A stretch of 9,790 nucleotides of DNA from Alphaproteobacteria bacterium. Its GTDB lineage: Bacteria > Pseudomonadota > Alphaproteobacteria > ATCC43930 > CGMCC-115725. Numbering within the stretch: position 1 is the first letter of the stretch; every line of letters begins with the position of its first letter. Below, piece by piece: positions 1 to 7,428 of this stretch. The notes under the pieces were generated by a model. The model worked only from the letters and a program-made list of their open reading frames with translations. It searched no databases and had not been told where the DNA came from. The DNA is taken from positions 1-9,790 of the forward strand of contig VAZT01000376.1 of assembly GCA_005884825.1 (NCBI GenBank), given 5' to 3'. Made by a program: the position numbers and the translations under genes.

Positions 1-1525
1 AACCGCGCGCCCAGAACCACATCTGGTCGGACAGCAATTGCGCCACCCGGCCCTGCCCGACGCGGTCGAGGACGAGAAGCGGGCCGCCGTGATCGCCGTT
101 CATCACGGTAACCCCGCGCTGGACCCGGGAATCGACTTGCCGGAACCAGCGCCCCCAAGAGGGTTCACCGCCCGGCCGGCCGGCTCCGGGGAGTTCCTCG
201 GTCACCGGATGCCGGCGGCCGAGATCGGTCAATTGCGGCTTATAGCCCTCCTCGTAGACATTGCCGGTCGGCTCGGTCGGCAAAATCGCCCCGAGCGGCG
301 ACCGGGAAAGGCTCATCGGTGTACCGAAGCTCGGGCCGGCCGCTTCGAGAAAGGCGCCGCCTTTGCGGACATAGCGGGCGACATTTTCGAGGTAGGCCTG
401 CGGGATCACCCCCCGGCGGCTGTAGCGGTCGAAGATGATCAGATCGAATTCGTCGAGCTTGACGTCGAACAGTTCGCGGATCGGAAAGGCGATCAGCGAC
501 AATTCACGGATCGGCGTGCCGTCCTGCTTTTCCGGCGGCCGCAGGATCGTGAAGTGCACGAGGTCGACTGAGGGGTCGGACTTGAGGATGTTGCGCCAGA
601 CGCGCTCGCCGGCATGCGGTTCGCCCGAAACCAGAAGCACCCGCAAGCGGTCGCGCACGCCATTAACCACGACGACGGCATGGTTGTTGTCGAGCGTCAG
701 CTCACGCGGGCCGGGCTCGACCGCGAGCTCGAGAATGTTGGGTCCGCCGTGGTCGATCGGCAGGGTCAGCGGAACATCGCGTCCGATCGGCACCGTCACC
801 TGCCGCGGCTGGCCGCCATCTTTGCGCCACGTCACCACCGCCTGGCCCTGTGCCCCGTCCTGCTTGCCGGGTGAGCTCTCGGGCAAGTCCTCGACCCGGA
901 CCTTCAGCTGCAATTCCTTGCCGACCAGGCCAAAGCTCGGCGCCTGTGCGACGACGAGCCGGCGGTCGCCTTCGTCGGGCAGACCCGAGAGCAGAACGTG
1001 GAGCGGCGCGCCGATCGTCTCGGCGTTTGCCTTGGCGTCGCCAGCGGGGACATCGTGCACCTGCCCGTCGGTGATCATAACGACCGCAGCGAGACGCTGT
1101 CGCGGCACGTCGGACATGGCCCGGGTGAGGGCGATGAACAGGCGCGTTCCGTCATCGCCGGCGCCGGGCTGCGGCTTGCCTGCCCGAATGACGCGGACAT
1201 CGAGGTTGCGCTCGCGCGCGAGCCGATCGCTGAGCGCCGTCAGCGCCTCTTCGGTCGCACGCCGGCGATCGCCGATCCGTTGGCTCGGCGATTCGTCGAC
1301 GACGATGATCGCGGTATCGCGCTGCGGGTCGCGCTTTTCTTCGATCACCGACGGGTTGACGAGAGCGGCGAGCAGGATCGCGACGGCGATCATGCGCCAC
1401 AGCACACCCCTTGCGCGCCGTAGAACCCCGAAGGCGAGCAGGAGCAAACCGGCGGCACCGAGCGCGGCGATCAAGTACCACGGGAGCAGCGGCGCGGCGG
1501 CGAGCGAAAATGCATTGCCGGTCAT
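1..1525 (-). CDS. Membrane-anchored VWA / glutamine-amidotransferase-like protein (3' end beyond window)
   Basis: Partial gene: the frame is open for 508 codons from ATG at 1525 to the left edge, with no stop. The start is set by an ATGA overlap with the stop of the DUF4159 gene, and a GGAG lies about 14 bases upstream. Two hydrophobic segments near residues 8-30 and 38-56 suggest a membrane anchor. A VWA-like region follows, with a MIDAS-like DESPS just after AIIVV and a later VVMITDGQ strand. Further on, RVLLVSGEPHAGERVWRN begins a region resembling class I glutamine-amidotransferase folds, with strands such as FDLIIFDRY and a glycine-rich turn YVRKGGAFLEAAG. I recognise the family as the conserved last member of alphaproteobacterial MoxR-DUF58-DUF4159 clusters. 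No catalytic Cys-His-Glu triad is evident, so the amidotransferase-like part is probably structural or binding. Its molecular role is unknown; action at the cytoplasmic membrane with the upstream MoxR and DUF58 proteins is inferred. Confidence 0.82.
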   Translation of the reverse strand, partial: MTGNAFSLAAAPLLPWYLIAALGAAGLLLLAFGVLRRARGVLWRMIAVAILLAALVNPSVIEEKRDPQRDTAIIVVDESPSQRIGDRRRATEEALTALSDRLARERNLDVRVIRAGKPQPGAGDDGTRLFIALTRAMSDVPRQRLAAVVMITDGQVHDVPAGDAKANAETIGAPLHVLLSGLPDEGDRRLVVAQAPSFGLVGKELQLKVRVEDLPESSPGKQDGAQGQAVVTWRKDGGQPRQVTVPIGRDVPLTLPIDHGGPNILELAVEPGPRELTLDNNHAVVVVNGVRDRLRVLLVSGEPHAGERVWRNILKSDPSVDLVHFTILRPPEKQDGTPIRELSLIAFPIRELFDVKLDEFDLIIFDRYSRRGVIPQAYLENVARYVRKGGAFLEAAGPSFGTPMSLSRSPLGAILPTEPTGNVYEEGYKPQLTDLGRRHPVTEELPGAGRPGGEPSWGRWFRQVDSRVQRGVTVMNGDHGGPLLVLDRVGQGRVAQLLSDQMWFWARG

Positions 1526-4142
1526 TGACCCAGCCGCTCCAGGATGGCCGGCACGTGGACCTGGTCCGATTTGTAGTTGCCGGTCAGCACATACATGACA
1601 AGATTGATGCCGAAACGCATCGCCATTTCGCGCTGTGGCTCGCCGCCAGGAACCACAGCCAAGGCGGCGCGGCCCTGCGCGTCGATTGCCCAGGCGCCGG
1701 CCCAGTCGTTGGCGCCGACAATGACGCTGGAGACGCCGTCGTTGACCCGGTCCTCGACCGGCTCGACCCACAATGTCCCGACATTCCAGCGCCCCGGAAA
1801 ATCGTGCATAAGGTAGAAGGATTTGGTCAGCACATGATCGGGCGGGATCGGAACGAGCGGCGGCATCTTGATCCCCGCCACCAATCGGCGAAGGCGTTGT
1901 GCCGAAGATACCGCACCGCCGACCGGGCCGGGGGTCTGATCGTTGGCGTCGCGCGTGTCGAACAGGATCGTGCCGCCGGTATCGAGGTACCGGTTGATCC
2001 GTTCAACGGCCTTTGGCGACGGCGCCCCCTGGCTTGAGACGACCGGCCAGTAGAGCAGCGGAAAGAAGATCAGCTCGTCACTCTCGATTTCGACCGCGAG
2101 CGGTTCGGCGGTTTCCACGGCCGTCCGCCGGTTCAATGTCGCTGTCAGCCCGACGAGACCGGCCCGGCTGACCGCGTCCGTCTCCGGACTTCCGGTGCGG
2201 ACGTAGGCCAGGCGAAGCTCCGATGCGGCCTGCACCACGAAGGAGTCGTCGGCGCGCGCCGCGAAAGGGACACTGAGCAAGGCAGGAAGCAAGACCGCGG
2301 CGAGCCGCGCCGGACGCCGTCGCAGCAGCCCGCGCAAACCGTAGGCGATCAGGAGATCAGCCATTGCGATAAGCAGTGCTGCCGTCAGCAGTGGTGGGCG
2401 CAGATCGATCTCGCGGCCGGCCGTAAAATTCTCGTTCTGGGTTTCCGGCGGCAGCCCCTCGATCGGCTTCAGCTCGGGGACCCCGGCCGAAAGGTTGAGT
2501 GCGCGCCGGGCGTCGGCGGTGCCGTAAAACCCTGGTGGATGCCGCGGCGAGGCTATCGCGGTCGCGATTTCAGCGGCGGGGATCGGCCGGGCCGTGGGCG
2601 GCGCCCGCTGCAGTCGGCCAAACCCGTCGAGGGTCTCGATCGGTGCCAAAGCCTCCTCACCCGCCTCCGTCACCCCCTGGCTCATCGTCTCGATCCGCCG
2701 CAGCATCTCGACAAAGAGACCCGACAAGGCGAGGTTCGACCAGTCGGCGTTCGCTGTCGTGTGAACGAGAACGATCCAGCCCCGTCCGCGCCTTTCCGCC
2801 GTAACCAGCGGGGTCCCGTCGACCAGCCGCGCCCAGGTTTTGGCGGCGAGGTCCAGATCCGGCTCGGCCAAGACCTGGCGCGACACCGTGACGTCACCGG
2901 GGATGGCGAGCCCCGCGAATTGGCTTTCCGGCGTGAACGGAGCGAGCTTTGCGGGCTGCTCCCACGAGAGCGCGCCGCCGATCGTGCGTCCGCCGCCGTG
3001 GCGGAGCCGCACCGGCAACAGTTGGTCGCCCTGCTCGGCGAGATGCGGCCCGGCGAAACGCAGCAACAGCCCGCCGGCCTCAATCCATTTGCCGACAGCC
3101 GCCTCCTCCGCCGGCGAATCCGGTCCGGTATCGGCAAACACCAGCACCGCGAGCTCGCGCCTGAGAAGATCCGTCGCGCTGCCGCGGCGCAGTTCGGTGA
3201 ACGGACCGAGCGCCCGCTCGAGATAATAGTTTTCTCCGAGCAGCGGCTGCCCTTTGGCGTTCGGCGCCGCGACGATCCCGACCGGGCGCCGCCGCCACCT
3301 TTCGTCGATCAGCAGCACGGAGCCGGCGGATTGATCGCCTTCGATCTCGATCCGGGTCATGCGGTTGCGCAGCTCGCCGGGCATGGCCAGACGAAGCTCG
3401 GCACCCTTTGCTCCCGGCTCGATTGTCGCTGCCTGCCGCGCGATCAGGCGGCCGTCGTCCCCGCTCGCCCGCACTTGAACAAGACGCGGCACCGGCGCCG
3501 TCAACGAGCGCAACACAACCCCGATGTCGTTCGCCTCGGCGTCCCCGGCAGCCAGCATGATCGGGGCGTCCGCGGGCTGCGCCGTCAGATATCGCAGACT
3601 CCCCCGCTTGACGAGCTGAGCTGCCAACGCCTGATCCCCGCCATCATCCGCGATGCCGTCGCTGAGCCAGACGGCGGAATTGGCTTCGGGCAGGGAGAGT
3701 GCTTCGAGGCGAGCGAGCGCGCCCCGCCGGTCGACGGGCCACGGCTTGGGCACCAATGCCTGAACCGCCGCCCCCGCATCCGCTGCGCGCACCGGAGCGC
3801 CGCCTGCCGGGCCGGCCAGTCATGCGCCGCAGCCCAGCCGTCATCGACCACGAGCACGATCGGGCCTGTCGACGCGAGGCGCGCCTGGGGATTGAGCAGC
3901 GGGTGGGCGACTGCCAAGATCACCAGCGCCGCCAACAGCATGCGCAGCAGGATCAGCCACAAGGGGGTCCGCGCCGGCGTCTCCTCGCGCGGCACCAGCC
4001 CGAGCAACAGCCGGATCGCCGGGAAGGCGATGCGGCGCGGCGCCGGCGGCGTGACCCGCAACAGCCACCAGATGATCGGCAGCGCCGCGAGTGCCACGAG
4101 CAGCCACGGCGAGACGAAAGCGAGGGAACCGAGCGCCAGCAT
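1522..4142 (-). pseudogene. BatA-like / DUF4159 membrane protein, broken by an out-of-frame gap near 3790
   Basis: Two frames together make one recognisable protein. From ATG 4142 the first frame encodes a BatA-type N-terminus (SPWLLVALAALPIIWWLL, then a second membrane helix at residues 60-80) and the start of a VWA-like domain, IVLVVDDGWAAAHDWPARQ. Homology stops at Arg117 (3794-3792), and this frame ends at 3585. The adjacent frame resumes with RAADAGAAVQALVPKPWPVDR at 3789 and runs intact for about 755 residues to TGA 1524-1522. It holds a large periplasmic or amidotransferase-like middle, two hydrophobic segments (about 2412-2245) and a C-terminal DUF4159 domain (about 2244-1525; YLDTGGTILFDTRDAND, NWVMYVLTGNYK-like end). 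The summed length, about 873 residues, is shorter than I recall for the family (about 920-940). Relatives I recall carry roughly 30 more residues at the join, so a block as well as the frame seems lost. A GTG at 3792 could restart translation, but no ribosome-binding site is apparent. Either a sequence or assembly error, or a recent pseudogene. Confidence 0.8.
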
Positions 4143-4171
4143 TAGGTCAGCGCTCGTCCGACGCGGAGCTG

Positions 4172-4306
4172 CCCTCACCCACCCAGCCCTGGCGGGCTGG
4201 GTCCCCCCTCTCCCGCAGTGCGGGAGAGGGGCTTCGAGAAGGATCGTTTAAAGCCCCTCTCTCGCAATGCGGGAGAGGGTGCCGAGCGCAGCAAGGCGGG
4301 TGAGGG
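4172..4306. repeat. Nested palindromic intergenic repeat with three stem-loops
   Basis: An outer inverted pair, CCCTCACCC (4172-4180) and GGGTGAGGG (4298-4306), encloses three hairpins. The first is ACCCAGCCC (4181-4189) with GGGCTGGGT (4194-4202), a perfect 9-bp stem with a 4-base loop. The second is CCCCTCTCCCGC (4205-4216) with GCGGGAGAGGGG (4220-4231), a perfect 12-bp stem with a 3-base loop. The third is CCCTCTCTCGC (4255-4265) with GCGGGAGAGGG (4269-4279), an 11-bp stem with one wobble pair. The second and third hairpins are near copies of each other. The composition resembles the dispersed CCCTCACCC/CTCTCCCGC palindromes common between genes in proteobacterial genomes. It sits inside the left operon between the DUF58 and DUF4159 genes. 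No strong T-tract follows any stem, so it is not called a terminator, though it could affect mRNA decay or read-through. Confidence 0.85.
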
Positions 4307-4322
4307 TGCTGCCGGGTCATTT

Positions 4323-5264
4323 TCACCGCCGCCGGTCGGGCGTGAGCGCGGCGTAGAGCGCCAGCAGGGCGAGGTGCGGCGGACGATCGGTGCGGTGGAA
4401 GCCGAAGCTCCAGCCGAGGGCTGCGGCGATCGCGGCGAGGCTCTCGCGATGACGGCGGAACCGGTCGGAATAAGCCTCGCGGACGCTCTCGACGCGGCTG
4501 ATCACGACCTGGTCGCGCTCCTCGACACCTTCAAAGCGCACACGCCCATCGAACGGCAGGTCTTCCTCCGCCGGGTCGACGACCTGTAACAGATGGCCCT
4601 TGAGCCCCGCCGCCGCAAAGCGGGCGATTGCACTGTTGACCGCATCGGGCGGCGACAGGAAATCGCCGATGAAGACCAGCTGCGCCGCGCGCGGCAGCGG
4701 CTCGAAAGCCGGGAGGCTGGCGGCATCGAGCTGATCGCGGCCGATCAGCTCGGCCACCCGGGACAGCGCGATCCGTCCGCTGATCGGGACCATGCCGCTG
4801 CCGAGCACAGTAAGGCGCTCGCCGCCGCGGACGAGAAGGCTCGCCAACGCGACGAGGAGCAGCTCGGCACGGTCGCGCTTGGTCGGCCACTCGCCGCCCG
4901 GCACATAACCGGCCGAAGTGTACTCCATCGACGGCGAGGCATCCCGCCACAGCCACACGCTCTGCGCGGCTTCCCATTCCGTTTCGCGGACATAGAGCCG
5001 TTGCGACTTGGCGCTCTCGCGCCAGTCTATGCGGGTCGACGCGTCGCCCGGTTCATATTGGCGAAATTGCCAGAAGGTCTCGCCTTGGCCGACGCGCCTG
5101 CGGCCGTGCACACCCTGAGCGACGGTGACGGCGACCCGCTCGGCCGCGACCAGAAGCGGCGGCAGCACGGCCGCCGCCTGCTCCGCGCGATCGCGCAGTT
5201 CGCCGGGCACCGGGCTGGGGCGCGACAGTAACCCCGCCCCGGCTAGCGTTTGAGTGAGGCTCAA
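4323..5264 (-). CDS. DUF58 domain protein (VWA-like, MoxR partner)
   Basis: A 313-residue protein of typical family length. The DUF58 signature is clear at residues 66-95: QFRQYEPGDASTRIDW followed by RESAKSQRLYVRETEWE. A VWA-like MIDAS-type motif, DASPSM, lies at 108-113 after the strand SVWLW. No signal peptide or membrane helix is obvious, so it is probably cytoplasmic. DUF58 proteins are habitually encoded next to MoxR ATPases and are thought to be their substrates or adaptors in assembling membrane or periplasmic VWA proteins; the exact function is not established. The start is a TTG at 5264-5262 that overlaps the moxR stop TGA (5263-5261). No closer ATG exists, and residues just downstream (SPVPGELRDRAEQ) match where I expect the family to begin. 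Translation is probably coupled to moxR. The frame disruption in moxR would remove that coupling, because a ribosome in the shifted frame runs on to 5053, inside this gene. Confidence 0.88.
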   Translation of the reverse strand: MSLTQTLAGAGLLSRPSPVPGELRDRAEQAAAVLPPLLVAAERVAVTVAQGVHGRRRVGQGETFWQFRQYEPGDASTRIDWRESAKSQRLYVRETEWEAAQSVWLWRDASPSMEYTSAGYVPGGEWPTKRDRAELLLVALASLLVRGGERLTVLGSGMVPISGRIALSRVAELIGRDQLDAASLPAFEPLPRAAQLVFIGDFLSPPDAVNSAIARFAAAGLKGHLLQVVDPAEEDLPFDGRVRFEGVEERDQVVISRVESVREAYSDRFRRHRESLAAIAAALGWSFGFHRTDRPPHLALLALYAALTPDRRR

Positions 5265-6120
5265 CGGAGCGGCGCCGAAATCTGCTCGATGACCCGGGCC
5301 ACGGTGACCCCTTCCGCGCGGCCGGCAAAGCTGACCGCCATGCGGTGCCGCAGGACCGGCGGCGCCAAGGCGAGCGCACCAGCGAAAGGATCGCCTCGAC
5401 GACGCTCTCGCCGACCGGAATGCGGCGCACGAGGCGCTGAGCCGCCATCAGCTCGGCGACATTCATCGCCGGCCGCGGCCGGTCCTCGAGGATTCCGGTG
5501 GTTGCGATCAGCATCTGCCGCTCTGCGTTGATATCCGGGTAATCGACATCGATCTGCAACAGGAAGCGATCGAGCTGGGCTTCGGGCAGTGGATACGTAC
5601 CCTCCTGCTCGAGCGGGTTTTGCGTCGCCAAGACGTGAAACGGCCGCGGCAGCGGATGATATTGGCCGGCGATCGACACGCGGCCCTCTTGCATCGCCTG
5701 CAACAGCGCCGACTGCGTGCGCGGGCTGGCTCGGTTGATCTCGTCTGCCATCAACAGCTGACAGAAGACGGGCCCCGGGATGAAACGGAACGAGCGCCGT
5801 CCGCTCTCGCTTTCTTCGAGGACCTCGGAGCCGAGTATATCGGCCGGCATTAGGTCGGGCGTGCACTGAATGCGCTTATCGTCGAGACCGAGGATAGTAC
5901 CCAGGGTCTCGACCAGCCGGGTCTTGGCGAGACCGGGAACGCCGATCAACAGCGCATGCCCGCCGCACAACAGCGTGATCAAGGCTTGCTCGACGACTTC
6001 GCGCTGACCAAAGATGATTTCGCCGATGCGCTCACGCACGAGGCTGAGGCTTCGGCCCAGGGCCTCGACCTCGGCAACGAGATCAGTGGAGGAGACGTTG
6101 ACGGATGCAGGGGAAGTCAA
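5261..6120 (-). pseudogene. moxR: MoxR-family AAA+ ATPase with the lid domain largely missing (out-of-frame gap near 5372)
   Basis: From TTG 6120 the first 249 codons encode a clean MoxR ATPase core: FGQ at 37-39, Walker A GVPGLAKT at 60-67, Walker B LLMADE at 122-127, and sensor-1 region ATQNPLEQEGTYPLPEAQLD from 165. Homology stops after VVEAILSLVR (5374). Two bases later another frame resumes with ALAPPVLRHRMAVSF and ends at TGA 5263-5261, which is the normal MoxR C-terminus. Between these points MoxR proteins normally have about 50 residues, including the G-x-x-PRAS sensor-2 segment of the AAA lid, and none of it is present. Read as written, the protein instead carries an unrelated tail to 5053. 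MoxR ATPases act as chaperones in maturing VWA-containing or metal-dependent complexes; without sensor 2 this one would probably not cycle ATP normally. The start is supported by AGAGGG ten bases upstream. An in-frame ATG at 6210 would overlap the divergent gene and is less likely. Confidence 0.82.
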
Positions 6121-6196
6121 ACAGAAAGATCCCTCTTCAAACTCTATGGGTGCAAAGCTGACCCAAAACGCCGGCTCCGGCAACTCCTCCGCGGCA
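6121..6196. promoter_or_regulatory. Divergent intergenic region, probable promoters for both operons
   Basis: This 76-base gap separates the starts of the two divergent gene sets and is less GC-rich than its surroundings, with short A and T runs near 6121-6150 and 6164-6170. It must hold the promoter of at least the left operon. On the minus strand TAGAGT (complement of 6141-6146) could be a weak -10 element, but no convincing -35 partner is seen. No operator-like palindrome was found. If the DUF1285 gene starts at 6146 instead of 6197, the gap shrinks to 25 bases. Confidence 0.35.
6131..6136 (-). promoter_or_regulatory. Ribosome-binding site for moxR
   Basis: On the minus strand the sequence reads AGAGGG followed by ten bases and then TTG at 6120-6118. 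It is the only purine-rich Shine-Dalgarno-like stretch near the expected N-terminus and favours the TTG over the upstream in-frame ATG at 6210. Confidence 0.45.
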
Positions 6197-6715
6197 ATGA
6201 CTGCCTCCACCGGAAAGCGACCGCCGATCGACCGCGGCGACCTCGGGATGCGGATCGCGCGCGACGGTACCTGGTTTTATCGCGGATCTCCCATCGGCCG
6301 CTTGCCTCTCGTCAAGCTCTTCGCCTCCGTTCTGCGCCGTGAGGCGGATGGCCTTTATTGGCTAGTCACCCCGGCCGAACGCGGCCGCGTCGAGGTCGAG
6401 GACGTCCCCTTTGTCGCCGTCGCAGTGGCGGTCGAGGGCGAAGGTCGCGACCAACGACTGATCTTCCGCACCAATCTGGACGAATTTGTGACGGCGGGAC
6501 CCGACAACCCGCTGCGCGTCGAAACGGCTGCGAGCGGCGAGCCGGCGCCCTATATTCTGGTGCGCGACGGACTCGAAGCCCGGCTCGCACGGTCGGTCTT
6601 TTATGAACTCGTCGAACTTGGGACGGAGGAGCCGATCGGAGAGACGACGCAATTCGGGGTGTGGAGCAGCGGGGTGTTCTTTCAATTGGGCGAACCTGAA
6701 TCGGATTGGGAGTGA
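6197..6715 (+). CDS. DUF1285 family protein
   Basis: A 172-residue soluble protein beginning MTASTGKRPPIDRGDLGMRIARDGTWFY. The family features are clear: DGTWFYRGSPIGR near the N-terminus, LVKLFASVLRREADGLYWLVTPAERGR, then VEDVPFVAV, a strand FRTNLDEFV and the C-terminal GVWSSGVFFQLG. DUF1285 proteins form a small conserved family of alphaproteobacteria and relatives. A structure-based link to ligand binding has been suggested for the family, but no biochemical role is established to my knowledge. It is the first gene of the right operon and diverges from moxR, an arrangement I recall from many alphaproteobacteria. An in-frame ATG at 6146 would add 17 residues (MGAKLTQNAG...) without family resemblance. 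Neither start has a clear ribosome-binding site; I chose 6197 because GKRPPIDRGDLGMRIA aligns with the family N-terminus and it leaves room for promoters. Confidence 0.85.
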   Translation: MTASTGKRPPIDRGDLGMRIARDGTWFYRGSPIGRLPLVKLFASVLRREADGLYWLVTPAERGRVEVEDVPFVAVAVAVEGEGRDQRLIFRTNLDEFVTAGPDNPLRVETAASGEPAPYILVRDGLEARLARSVFYELVELGTEEPIGETTQFGVWSSGVFFQLGEPESDWE

Positions 6716-6731
6716 AGACCCCAACTCGGCC

Positions 6732-6738
6732 GGGAGGA
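6732..6738 (+). promoter_or_regulatory. Possible ribosome-binding site for the Nudix gene
   Basis: GGGAGGA lies 14 bases upstream of the TTG at 6753, longer than usual spacing. It is the only strong purine-rich match between the DUF1285 stop and the conserved part of the Nudix protein, so it supports a start near 6753 without settling it. Confidence 0.4.
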
Positions 6739-6752
6739 TCGGGGCCAAACCA

Positions 6753-7421
6753 TTGACAGCGGCGAATTTTCATACTCCAGACTGGGTCATCGAACGTTTC
6801 CTGCAGCTCGGGCGACCCGGACGACGCGGCTTTGGCGGAACGGCCGACCCGGCTGAAGCCGCTGCGCTGAGAGAGGCGACCCGCGGCGATCACGATCTCA
6901 ACCCGGGGATGACGCCGCCGAGCACCGCTCTGCGCCCGGCCGCGGTGCTGGTCCCCCTCGTCGACCGCCCCGAGGGCATGTCCGTGCTGCTGACGCAGCG
7001 CACCGCGCATCTGACGGCGCATGCCGGGCAGATTTCGTTCCCCGGCGGGCGCATCGAGGAGAGCGACGCCGATCCGACCGACGCGGCGCTGCGCGAGACC
7101 GAGGAAGAGGTTGGGCTGACGCGGGACCATGTCACGGTGATCGGCCGGCTCGATACCTATGTTACCGGGACCGGCTTCGAGATCACTCCGGTCGTCGGGA
7201 TCGTCAAAGTGCCGTTTCCGCTCGCCATCGACCCGTTCGAGGTCTCCGAGGTGTTCGAGGTGCCGCTCGCTTATGTTGTAGACCAGCAAAATCACCGCCG
7301 CACCACGCGCGACTTTGAGCATCGGACGCGCGTATTCTTTGTGCTGCCGTATCAGGGGCGCAACATTTGGGGAGCGACGGCCGGGATGTTAGTAAATTTG
7401 GCCGAGGTGCTCGCCGGTTGA
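6753..7421 (+). CDS. Nudix hydrolase, CoA pyrophosphatase type
   Basis: A 222-residue cytosolic enzyme predicted to hydrolyse coenzyme A or its derivatives to 4'-phosphopantetheine compounds and 3',5'-ADP, depending on divalent metal. The CoA-pyrophosphatase signature ahead of the Nudix box is recognisable as VLLTQRTAHLTAHAG then QISFPGG. The catalytic end of the Nudix box is ALRETEEEVGL, carrying the metal-binding REx2EE glutamates. Two signature positions differ from the consensus I recall: Thr where Ser/Ala is usual in LLTxR[SA], and Thr where Arg follows. The family core continues with VTVIGRLDTYVTGTGFEITPVVG. The start is uncertain: TTG 6753 gives a normal family length, while the frame upstream (to 6603) overlaps the DUF1285 gene and reads as non-coding. 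It lies 37 bases after the DUF1285 stop, in the same apparent operon, and its stop overlaps the AGGAGG of the next gene. Confidence 0.88.
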   Translation: MTAANFHTPDWVIERFLQLGRPGRRGFGGTADPAEAAALREATRGDHDLNPGMTPPSTALRPAAVLVPLVDRPEGMSVLLTQRTAHLTAHAGQISFPGGRIEESDADPTDAALRETEEEVGLTRDHVTVIGRLDTYVTGTGFEITPVVGIVKVPFPLAIDPFEVSEVFEVPLAYVVDQQNHRRTTRDFEHRTRVFFVLPYQGRNIWGATAGMLVNLAEVLAG

Positions 7422-7426
7422 GGAGG
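7421..7426 (+). promoter_or_regulatory. Shine-Dalgarno of the DUF6111 gene, overlapping the Nudix stop
   Basis: A perfect AGGAGG whose first base is the last base of the Nudix TGA (7419-7421). Only two bases separate it from ATG 7429, shorter than the usual 5-9. No alternative start follows closely in the frame, so the site suggests re-initiation by ribosomes finishing the Nudix gene. Confidence 0.6.
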
Positions 7427-7428
7427 CC

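Noticed and set aside
435..1598. 387-codon open frame on the plus strand
   Set aside because: Low-complexity Ser/Arg-rich shadow of the VWA/amidotransferase-like gene on the minus strand.
3585..3792. Programmed frameshift in the DUF4159 gene
   Set aside because: No slippery heptamer is apparent at the join, and relatives as I recall them have an extra block of residues there, which points to missing sequence rather than recoding.
2539..4251. 570-codon open frame on the plus strand
   Set aside because: It lies opposite the DUF4159 gene in register with its codons, a typical GC-rich shadow. It has Arg/Pro-rich composition and no recognisable domain, while the minus strand reads as a known family.
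4204..4280. Rho-independent terminator in the DUF58-DUF4159 gap
   Set aside because: The stems are strong but are followed by GGGCTTTAAACG or GC-rich sequence with no T-run of useful length on either strand, and the gap lies inside an operon.
4172..4306. CRISPR array
   Set aside because: The repeats are palindromic stem-loops of unequal length and spacing, without regular direct repeats and spacers or nearby cas genes.
5053..5260. Continuation of the moxR frame past its normal C-terminus
   Set aside because: This tail is the out-of-frame reading of DUF58 after the frame break in moxR; it is not a genuine extra domain.
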